A DNA stretch of 5,817 bases, from positions 1 to 5,817 of the forward strand of contig CAIXFP010000445.1 of assembly GCA_903918705.1 (NCBI GenBank). Direction: 5' to 3'. The translations under genes and the position numbers were made by a program. A model generated the notes under the pieces. That model had not been told where the DNA came from. It was given only the letters and a program-made list of their open reading frames with translations, and made no database searches. The stretch comes from an uncultured Pseudomonadota bacterium (GTDB lineage: Bacteria > Pseudomonadota > Gammaproteobacteria > Burkholderiales > Thiobacillaceae). Shown piece after piece: positions 1 to 5,817 of the stretch. The stretch's first letter is position 1, and the number at the start of each line of letters is the position of its first letter.

Positions 1-1251
<1,251 letters not shown>

Positions 1252-1277
<26 letters not shown>

Positions 1278-1322
1278 CCCGACGACCTCATTGTCGGATT
1301 ACGCTTCGCTAATCCGACCTAC
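1252..1322. repeat. Double inverted REP-like palindromic repeat
   Basis: Two similar imperfect palindromes lie tail to tail. Read on the minus strand, unit A (1283 to 1252) starts GTCGGGTTACG and ends CCGACCTAC. Unit B on the plus strand (1293 to 1322) starts GTCGGATTACG and ends CCGACCTAC. The outer ends form a perfect 9-bp inverted repeat (1252-1260 with 1314-1322), with a 9-base spacer (1284-1292) between the units. Unit B folds as a perfect 9-bp stem (1293-1301 with 1310-1318). This organisation resembles paired REP/BIME elements, which are dispersed by REP-associated tyrosine transposases in many Proteobacteria. Copy number elsewhere in the genome cannot be seen from here. Unit A overlaps the 3' end of hisS and contains its stop codon. 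Confidence 0.75.
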
Positions 1323-1330
1323 AATTTTTT
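1293..1330 (+). terminator. Possible intrinsic terminator or attenuator between hisS and yfgM
   Basis: The 9-bp stem of repeat unit B (1293-1301 with 1310-1318) is followed, after CTACAA, by six T residues (1325-1330). If the outer 9-bp repeat also pairs (1252-1260 with 1314-1322), the T run starts only two bases after the stem. The yfgM ribosome-binding site GGAG (1331-1334) follows directly. The structure could therefore end or attenuate hisS transcription or affect yfgM translation, or it could be a repeat that merely happens to be followed by T residues. The gap between the short stem and the T run is longer than in a standard terminator, so confidence is low. Confidence 0.3.
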
Positions 1331-1339
1331 GGAGCTGAC

Positions 1340-1969
1340 ATGGCCCTCGATCTGGAAGAACAGGAACAAATCGACGAATTCAAGGTGTGGTGGAAGCTGC
1401 ACGGCAACAAGGTGATCTGGGGCGTGACCGCGTTCCTCCTGATGGCCGGCGGCTGGCGCGCCTGGGACACCTGGCAGCGCAAGCAGTCCATGGAAGCGTC
1501 CATGTTGTTCGACACGGCGGTGCAGGCCGCGTCCGCGAACGAGCTCAAGGCCACCAAGGAAATCACCGGGCGGATCATGGAGAACCAGGCCCACAGCGCC
1601 TACGCCGCGCCCGCCGCCTGGCTGGCCGGCCGCGTCAATTACGAGAACGGCGACCTGAAGAGCGCGCGCGCCCAGTACGAATTCGCCCTGGACCATGCCA
1701 AGGACGACGGCATGAAACAGCTTGCGCGCCTGCGCCTGGCTGGCATCCGCTTCGAGGACAAGGACGCGGCCGGTGCCCTGGCCCTGCTGGCCGACCCCTT
1801 CAGTCCCGCCTTCCAGAGCCTGGCCGCCCAGCTCAAGGGTGACATTCTGGTGGAGCAGGGCAAGACCGACGAAGCCCGCGCCGCCTACAAGCTCGCCCTG
1901 GAAAAACTGGACGACAAGAGTTCCCTGAAACCGCTGATTGAAATACGCCTGGACGCCCTGGGAGGCTGA
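1340..1969 (+). CDS. yfgM: YfgM-family ancillary SecYEG translocon subunit (TPR protein)
   Basis: A 209-residue inner-membrane protein of the YfgM family (formerly UPF0070). In E. coli, YfgM associates with SecYEG and the periplasmic chaperone PpiD and helps hand over secreted proteins. An acidic, Gln-rich N-terminus (LDLEEQEQIDEFKVWWKLHG, residues 3-22) matches the family signature. One membrane helix follows at about 24-40 (KVIWGVTAFLLMAGGWR), then a periplasmic domain. That domain is helical with TPR-like alternation of small residues and Tyr/Leu (for example AAPAAWLAGRVNYENGDLKSA near 89-109 and GDILVEQGKTDEARAAYKLA near 167-186). The start ATG has GGAG five bases upstream (1331-1334). 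The length agrees with the family (about 200-210). It ends one base before the bamB start, so the two genes are translationally close and almost surely one operon. The position between hisS and bamB is the conserved one. Confidence 0.95.
   Translation: MALDLEEQEQIDEFKVWWKLHGNKVIWGVTAFLLMAGGWRAWDTWQRKQSMEASMLFDTAVQAASANELKATKEITGRIMENQAHSAYAAPAAWLAGRVNYENGDLKSARAQYEFALDHAKDDGMKQLARLRLAGIRFEDKDAAGALALLADPFSPAFQSLAAQLKGDILVEQGKTDEARAAYKLALEKLDDKSSLKPLIEIRLDALGG
1961..1965 (+). promoter_or_regulatory. Ribosome-binding site of bamB
   Basis: GGAGG lies within the last codons of yfgM (Gly-Gly-stop), five bases before a GTG at 1971. It fixes the bamB start at that GTG rather than at the in-frame TTG at 1938, because the signal peptide then begins correctly with L-K-R followed by a hydrophobic stretch. 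Locating the site inside yfgM implies coupled translation of the two genes. Confidence 0.85.
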
Positions 1970-1970
1970 T

Positions 1971-3122
1971 GTGCTGAAACGTGCCCTGTTGCTCGCCACC
2001 CTGGCCACCGCGCTATCCGGCTGCTCCTGGATCAGCGGCTGGTTCGGCTCGGACAAGACCGTCACGCCGCCGGCCGCGCTGACCGATTTCAAGGCCAGTG
2101 CCAGCCTCGAGCGCCAGTGGCAGGCCAGCATCGGCGCGGCGGGGCCTTACGATTTTTCCCCTGCCACCGACGGCCAGGCCATCTACGCGGCGGGAAGCGA
2201 CGGCAAGCTGCTCAAGCTGGACATCGCCAGCGGCCGCGAAATCTGGCGCGTCGACGCCGGCCAGGCTCTCTCCGCCGGAGTCGGCGTCGGCGAAGGCCTG
2301 GTCCTGGTGGGCACCGCCAAGGGCGTGCTGCTCGCCTTCAAGGCCGACAGCGGCGCCGCCGCCTGGCAGGCACGGCTATCCGGCGAAATCCTGGTGCCGC
2401 CGGTGGCCGCGGTTGGCGTGGTCGCCGCCCGCAGCAACGATGGCCGCATCGCCCTGTTCGAGGCGGTGGACGGCAAGCAACGCTGGGCCAGCAATCGGAC
2501 CCTGCCCGCCCTCACCTTGCGCGAACAGGGTTACCTGGCGCTGACCGGCCAGGCGCTCTATGCCGGCAATGCCGGCGGCAAGCTCTCCGCCCTTTCCCTG
2601 GTCAACGGCGCGCCGTTGTGGGAAGCCAACGTCGCTCTGCCGCGCGGAGCCACCGAACTGGAGCGCATCGCCGACGTGGTGGGCCCCCTGGCGCAGGATG
2701 ACCGCGAAGTGTGCGCCGCCGCCTACCAGGGCCGCATCGCCTGCATCGACCGCGCCAGCGGCAACGGTCTCTGGGCCCGCGACCTGTCCGCGCTGCGCGG
2801 TGTCGACATGGATGCCCGCTATGTTTTCGCCGGTGATGAACACAGCATCCTCCTCGCCTACGAGCGCGTCCGCGGCAGCAACTCCTGGAAGCAGGACAAA
2901 CTGCGTGACCGCGGCCTCTCCAGCCCGGTCGCCGTGGCCGGGCATTACGTCGCCGTGGGGGATTTCGAGGGCCGGGTGCATCTGATCAATGCCGAGGACG
3001 GCGCTTTCGCCGCCCGCGCCGCCACCGATGGCAGCCCGATCCGGGGTGTCATGATTCCGCTCAAATCCGGCCTGGTGGTGCAGACCACGAACGGCGGGAT
3101 TTTCGCGCTGAAAATCCAGTAG
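1971..3122 (+). CDS. bamB: Outer membrane assembly lipoprotein BamB (beta-propeller)
   Basis: A 383-residue lipoprotein of the BAM complex, which folds beta-barrel proteins into the outer membrane; BamB is an eight-bladed propeller that binds BamA. The GTG start gives a lipoprotein signal peptide: L-K-R, hydrophobic residues 5-15, and lipobox L-S-G-C with Cys18 as the lipidated residue. Position +2 is Ser rather than Asp, consistent with outer-membrane sorting. Repeated PQQ-like blade motifs are visible, e.g. GSDGKLLKLDIASGREIWRV (75-94), GTAKGVLLAFKADSGAAAWQ (114-133), GNAGGKLSALSLVNGAPLWE (199-218), YQGRIACIDRASGNGLWARD (252-271) and GDFEGRVHLINAEDGAFAA (330-348). The LERIADV segment (230-236) matches the conserved interblade stretch of BamB (ELERLSDV in E. 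coli), followed here by VGPLA. Length is close to the E. coli protein (392). It is co-translated with yfgM. The gene der usually follows it but is not present here. Confidence 0.96.
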   Translation: MLKRALLLATLATALSGCSWISGWFGSDKTVTPPAALTDFKASASLERQWQASIGAAGPYDFSPATDGQAIYAAGSDGKLLKLDIASGREIWRVDAGQALSAGVGVGEGLVLVGTAKGVLLAFKADSGAAAWQARLSGEILVPPVAAVGVVAARSNDGRIALFEAVDGKQRWASNRTLPALTLREQGYLALTGQALYAGNAGGKLSALSLVNGAPLWEANVALPRGATELERIADVVGPLAQDDREVCAAAYQGRIACIDRASGNGLWARDLSALRGVDMDARYVFAGDEHSILLAYERVRGSNSWKQDKLRDRGLSSPVAVAGHYVAVGDFEGRVHLINAEDGAFAARAATDGSPIRGVMIPLKSGLVVQTTNGGIFALKIQ

Positions 3123-3126
3123 CCCG

Positions 3127-3156
3127 GCCGGTCGGGTCAGGCGCGACCTGACCGGC
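3127..3156 (+). terminator. GC-rich hairpin after bamB, possible terminator
   Basis: Four bases after the bamB stop, a 12-bp stem (3127-3138 with 3145-3156, one G·T pair at 3134/3149) encloses the 6-base loop AGGCGC. The stem is strong, but only a mixed pyrimidine stretch (CTTTCTCC, 3162-3169) follows rather than a T run. It may end the hisS–yfgM–bamB transcript weakly, protect its 3' end, or be a degenerate repeat unit. Its position in the gene boundary supports a transcript-end role. Confidence 0.45.
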
Positions 3157-3207
3157 AGCCCGCTTTCTCCTCGCCTACGCTTCCGATTTCGCCGCGTCGG
3201 AGCCTGG

Positions 3208-4260
3208 ATGACCGAGGAACTCCGCGCCTATCCCTTTCAGTTCACCGGCACGGGGAGCGGCTATTTCCGCATCTGGATAGGCGACCTTTTCCTGTGCGTG
3301 GCGACCCTGGGGATATATTCCGCCTGGGCACGGGTGCGGCGCCGGCGCTACTTCCTCGAACACACCCTGCTCGATGGCCACCGCTTCGAGTACCTGGCAG
3401 ATCCCCTCGCCATCCTGCGGCGCCGGGTGCCCGGTTACGCTCTGCTGGCCGCCTACGGCCTGGCGCAGTGGGCCTGGTCCTGGGCGGCGTTGCCGTTCCT
3501 GGCCCTGGCGCTGCTGCTTCTGCCCTGGCTGGTGGTCGATACGCTGCGCTTCGAGGCGCGTCATTGCCGCTATCGGGGTACCCGTTTCGCATTTCATGGC
3601 GGCCTCGGTGAGTCCTACCGGATTTTCCTGGGCCTGGGTTTGCTGGTGCCCTTGAGCCTGGGATGGGCGCTGCCCTATCTGGCCTACCGCAAGACCGGCT
3701 TCGTCACCCGCCATCTGGCCTATGGCAGGACCCGCTGGGATTTTCAGGCCGGCGCCGGTGCCTACTCGAGCATCTATCTGAAGGCCGGGCTGATCATGCT
3801 GCTCCCTCCGGTGCTGGGACTGGCCGCCGGCATCCTCAGGCTCGGCCGGTCCGGGGCGGGGCCGGCCGGCGTCGTGGCCGCGGCGGGGGTGGGCCTGTGC
3901 CTGGTTTATGCCGCCTTGCCCCTGGCCGCGGCCTACATCGCCGCCCGCCGCGCCCGTCTCGCCGTCATCGGCGCCCGCATCGGCAAGCTGGGCTTCGCCG
4001 GCCGCCACGGCGCCAGGGCCCTGGCCGGGCTGTATGTCGCCAACCTGCTGCGGGTGGTGCTGACCTTGGGCCTGTACCTGCCCTGGGCACGGGCGCGCAG
4101 GGCGCGTTTCTGGTTGGACAACCTGGCCCTGGTGGCCCCGGCGACGGGGCTGGAGGATTTCGTCGCGGCCGCGTCGGCCTCGGCCCCCGGCGCAACCCCG
4201 CCCGTCCTGGCCGGCGTTGCGGAAGCCGCTCCCGGGGAGAGCCCGAGGTTCCTCGCATAG
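3208..4260 (+). CDS. DUF898 / YjgN-family multi-pass inner membrane protein, function unknown
   Basis: A 350-residue membrane protein recognised as DUF898 (YjgN-like); no biochemical role is established for the family. The N-terminal signature is clear: PFQFTGTGSGYFRIWIGD (9-26), TLGIYSAWARVRRRRYFLEH (33-52) and LLDGHRFEYLADP (54-66). Likely membrane helices lie near 22-40, 76-94, 95-111, 137-158, 189-210, 219-246 and 271-292. The short 'aromatic-R-x-x-G-x-x-F-x-F' and 'LGxYxPWAR' themes recur: HCRYRGTRFAFHG (119-131), AYGRTRWDFQAG (171-182) and TLGLYLPWARARRARFWLDN (286-305), suggesting internal duplication. The tail from about 318 is Ala/Pro-rich and probably disordered. GGAG (3199-3202) five bases before the ATG supports the start. 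The gene stands 85 bases after bamB and 114 before yajC, so it may be transcribed separately. It is not a usual member of either neighbouring cluster. The family call is firm; any link to protein export is only positional. Confidence 0.88.
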   Translation: MTEELRAYPFQFTGTGSGYFRIWIGDLFLCVATLGIYSAWARVRRRRYFLEHTLLDGHRFEYLADPLAILRRRVPGYALLAAYGLAQWAWSWAALPFLALALLLLPWLVVDTLRFEARHCRYRGTRFAFHGGLGESYRIFLGLGLLVPLSLGWALPYLAYRKTGFVTRHLAYGRTRWDFQAGAGAYSSIYLKAGLIMLLPPVLGLAAGILRLGRSGAGPAGVVAAAGVGLCLVYAALPLAAAYIAARRARLAVIGARIGKLGFAGRHGARALAGLYVANLLRVVLTLGLYLPWARARRARFWLDNLALVAPATGLEDFVAAASASAPGATPPVLAGVAEAAPGESPRFLA

Positions 4261-4333
4261 GCCGGATTTCGATCGTTCCCCCCCGCCCGCGTGCGGCAAA
4301 ACACGACCGGCACAAGGACTTGTCACACGAGGC

Positions 4334-4342
4334 TGTTAGAAT
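4334..4342 (+). promoter_or_regulatory. Candidate extended -10 promoter for yajC-secD
   Basis: The sequence TGTTAGAAT contains an extended -10 element: TG, one base, then TAGAAT (five of six matches to TATAAT). The expected start of transcription near 4349 would give a leader of about 26 bases to the yajC ATG. No good -35 occurs at 16-18 bases; a TTGTCA at 4320-4325 is only 11 bases from the hexamer. An extended -10 can work without a consensus -35, so a promoter is plausible. The site lies in the longest non-coding gap of the window, where a new transcription unit would be expected. Confidence 0.5.
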
Positions 4343-4374
4343 GCGTCGGTTTTTCTCACAGGTTGTTTTTCACC

Positions 4375-4695
4375 ATGTTCATTCCTTCCGCTTTTGCCGC
4401 GCCCGCCGCGGGACAAACCGACCCGATCCTGGGGTTCCTGCCCCTGGTCGTACTTTTCGGCCTGTTCTACTTCATGATCCTTCGGCCGCAGATGAAGAAC
4501 CAGAAACTCAAAAAGACGCTGCAGGACAACCTGGCCAAGGGTGATGAAGTGGTCACCGCCAGCGGCCAGTATGGCAAGGTGGTCAAGATGTCCGAGCATC
4601 ACGTGACCCTGGATCTCGGCAACGGCGTGCTCTCCCACTTCCAGCGCCAGGCCGTGCATTCGGTGCTGCCCAAGGGAACCATGAAGGATCTGTAA
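4375..4695 (+). CDS. yajC: Preprotein translocase subunit YajC
   Basis: A 106-residue inner-membrane protein that belongs to the SecDF-YajC complex and assists SecYEG-dependent export. The N-terminus is short and partly Ala-rich (MFIPSAFAAPAAGQTDP). One membrane helix follows at about 19-37, ending in the family hallmark FYFMILRPQMKNQKLKK (about 34-50). The cytoplasmic domain has the expected blocks LAKGDEVVTASGQYGKVVK (about 57-75) and ends VLPKGTMKDL, almost as in E. coli (VLPKGTMKAL). An in-frame upstream ATG at 4291 is open, but its extra 28 residues are not YajC-like and would cross the putative promoter, so the ATG at 4375 is preferred. The ribosome-binding site is weak (only ACAGG about 12 bases upstream). 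secD follows after 65 bases, the standard pairing. In most proteobacteria tgt precedes yajC; here a DUF898 gene does. Confidence 0.96.
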   Translation: MFIPSAFAAPAAGQTDPILGFLPLVVLFGLFYFMILRPQMKNQKLKKTLQDNLAKGDEVVTASGQYGKVVKMSEHHVTLDLGNGVLSHFQRQAVHSVLPKGTMKDL

Positions 4696-4705
4696 GCCTG
4701 TCCGC

Positions 4706-4728
4706 GGCGGGCGCGCTGTCTGCCCGCC
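4706..4728 (+). other. Intercistronic hairpin between yajC and secD
   Basis: A perfect 7-bp GC stem (GGCGGGC 4706-4712 with GCCCGCC 4722-4728) encloses a 9-base loop. No T run follows, so it is unlikely to be an intrinsic terminator. It could stabilise the upstream message or adjust the relative output of yajC and secD. A stem this short can occur by chance in GC-rich DNA. Confidence 0.35.
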
Positions 4729-4760
4729 ACTCACCGTCTATCGCAAACCGCCTAGCGAAA

Positions 4761-5817
4761 ATGAATCGATATCCTCTCTGGAAATACCTCTTCATCGGCA
4801 TCGTCCTGCTGGTGTCGTTCGTCTACACCCTGCCCAACTTCTATGGCGAAGTGCCGGCGGTGCAGGTGATGCCGGTGCGCACCACCGAGAAGGCCGATAC
4901 GGCCCTGATGCAGCGCGTCGAGGCCGCCCTGAAAGCGGCGGGGATCGCCGACCAGGGCGTGTCCCTGGACCTGCGTGGCGTGAAGGCCCGCTTCGCCGAC
5001 ACCGACACCCAGATCAAGGCCAAGGATGCGGTGCAGCAGGCTCTGGGGCCGGGCTATACGGTGGCGCTCAACCTGCTTTCCGCTTCGCCGCGCTGGCTTT
5101 CCGCCATCGGCGCCCTGCCCATGTATCTGGGCCTGGACTTGCGCGGCGGCGTCCATTTCCTGTTGCAGGTGGATATGCCCAAGGCGCTGGAAAAGGCGGC
5201 GGAGCGCTATCAGGGCGACATCCGCACCCTGCTGCGCGAGAAGAAGGTGCGTTACACCGGCATCAGCCGCGAAGGCGACCAGGTGGTGATCAAGTTCCAC
5301 GACGCCGTGCAACGCGACGCCGCGCGCAAGGAGATCGAAACGGCCTATTCCGAGCTGCAATTGCTGGACAGCACTAGCGGCGAGGACTACGTGCTTTCCG
5401 GCGGCATGAAGAAACAGGCCCAGTTGAAAACCCAGGAATACGCGCTGCAACAGAACCTGACCACCCTGCGCAACCGGGTCAACGAACTGGGCGTGGCCGA
5501 GCCGGTGATCCAGCAGCAGGGCGTCGACCGCGTGGTGGTGCAGTTGCCGGGCGTGCAGGACACCGCCAAGGCCAAGGAAATCCTGGGCCGTACCGCCACC
5601 CTGGAAATCCGCATGGTGGACGAGGAGCGCATGCAGGACACCACCGTGCTGCAGGCCGCCGTGGCCGGCAATCCGCCCTTCGGCGACGAGATATTCTACG
5701 AACGCAGAGGTCAGCCGGTGCTGGTCAAAAAGGCCGTGGCCCTGACCGGCGAATACATCACCGACGCCCAGCCGGGATTCGACAGCCAGTCCAATCAGGC
5801 CGCGGTGCACGTCAACC
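4761..5817 (+). CDS. secD: Protein translocase subunit SecD, 3'-partial
   Basis: SecD is an inner-membrane protein of the RND superfamily. With SecF it uses the proton gradient to help pull exported proteins through SecYEG from the periplasmic side. The 352 codons visible are about the first 55-60% of a typical proteobacterial SecD (about 615-620 residues). The first membrane helix is at about 9-25 (YLFIGIVLLVSFVYTLPN region) and a periplasmic domain follows. The hallmark LGLDLRGGVHFLLQVD is at 123-138. Further family blocks are TLRNRVNELGVAEPVIQQQG (234-253), VDRVVVQLPGVQD (255-267), LGRTATLEIRMVDE (275-288) and LTGEYITDAQPGFD (328-341). The remaining membrane helices lie beyond the edge. 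The ATG gives the expected N-terminus (MNRYPLWKY), but there is no good Shine-Dalgarno sequence, only AGCGAAA directly upstream. No frameshift or internal stop is seen. secF is expected next, outside the window. Confidence 0.97.
   Translation, partial: MNRYPLWKYLFIGIVLLVSFVYTLPNFYGEVPAVQVMPVRTTEKADTALMQRVEAALKAAGIADQGVSLDLRGVKARFADTDTQIKAKDAVQQALGPGYTVALNLLSASPRWLSAIGALPMYLGLDLRGGVHFLLQVDMPKALEKAAERYQGDIRTLLREKKVRYTGISREGDQVVIKFHDAVQRDAARKEIETAYSELQLLDSTSGEDYVLSGGMKKQAQLKTQEYALQQNLTTLRNRVNELGVAEPVIQQQGVDRVVVQLPGVQDTAKAKEILGRTATLEIRMVDEERMQDTTVLQAAVAGNPPFGDEIFYERRGQPVLVKKAVALTGEYITDAQPGFDSQSNQAAVHVN

Noticed and set aside
1938..1970. TTG-initiated, longer BamB
   Set aside because: The extra 11 residues overlap the yfgM end and would put charged and polar residues before the lipoprotein signal. 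The GTG at 1971 has GGAGG five bases upstream.
1319..2131. Minus-strand open frame opposite yfgM and the bamB start
   Set aside because: No family resemblance or credible ribosome-binding site was noted, and it conflicts with two well-supported plus-strand genes.
3175..4326. Long minus-strand open frame opposite the DUF898 gene (383 codons)
   Set aside because: Its translation is low-complexity Gly/Gln/Arg/Pro-rich with no domain, as expected for an antisense shadow of GC-rich coding DNA. The plus-strand product has clear family motifs.
4320..4342. Classical -35/-10 promoter using TTGTCA
   Set aside because: Only 11 bases separate TTGTCA from TAGAAT, too short for a sigma-70 spacer. Only the extended -10 reading was kept.
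4291..4374. Longer YajC starting at the upstream ATG
   Set aside because: The 28 added residues do not resemble YajC N-termini and would overlap the candidate promoter. The ATG at 4375 gives the normal family length.
3663..4544. Plus-strand frame overlapping the DUF898 gene and the yajC start
   Set aside because: Arg/Pro/Gly-rich translation typical of an out-of-frame reading of GC-rich coding sequence. It crosses two genuine genes.
4752..5810. Long minus-strand open frame opposite secD (352 codons)
   Set aside because: His/Gln/Leu-rich translation without recognisable motifs, covering exactly the conserved SecD coding region. It is a shadow frame.

Overview
The window is a compact, GC-rich, all-forward stretch of a proteobacterial chromosome. 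The order hisS–yfgM–bamB, followed by a yajC–secD unit, is typical of Beta- and Gammaproteobacteria. The GC-rich codon use and a repeat of the 'GTAGGTCGG…' type suggest a betaproteobacterium, perhaps Rhodocyclales-like. That placement is inference, because no rRNA or marker comparison was possible.

Layout: the window opens inside hisS (histidyl-tRNA synthetase; 5' end missing), which stops at 1277. A double, inverted REP-like palindromic repeat (1252-1322) begins inside the 3' end of hisS. It supplies the last nine sense codons and the stop codon, and fills most of the gap to yfgM. yfgM (1340-1969) and bamB (1971-3122) are one nucleotide apart and clearly co-transcribed. A GC-rich hairpin (3127-3156) follows bamB. 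Next comes a seven-helix DUF898/YjgN-type membrane protein of unknown function (3208-4260). A promoter-like region with an extended -10 then precedes yajC (4375-4695) and secD (4761 to the window end, 3' truncated), with a small hairpin between them.

How the genes relate: apart from hisS and the DUF898 gene, every product serves protein export or envelope assembly. YfgM is an ancillary SecYEG/chaperone-network protein, BamB is a lipoprotein of the outer-membrane beta-barrel assembly machine, and YajC and SecD are parts of the SecDF-YajC accessory translocase. The usual right neighbour of bamB (der/engA) and the usual left neighbour of yajC (tgt) are both absent. The DUF898 gene sits at the junction of these two normally separate conserved clusters, which suggests a rearrangement or insertion in this lineage.

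I see no mobile element gene, CRISPR array, tRNA or rRNA, and no stretch over 300 bases without a gene. Nothing here is convincing evidence of a new multi-gene system. The best leads are the repeat that has become part of hisS, the unusual junction, and the internally repeated DUF898 protein.
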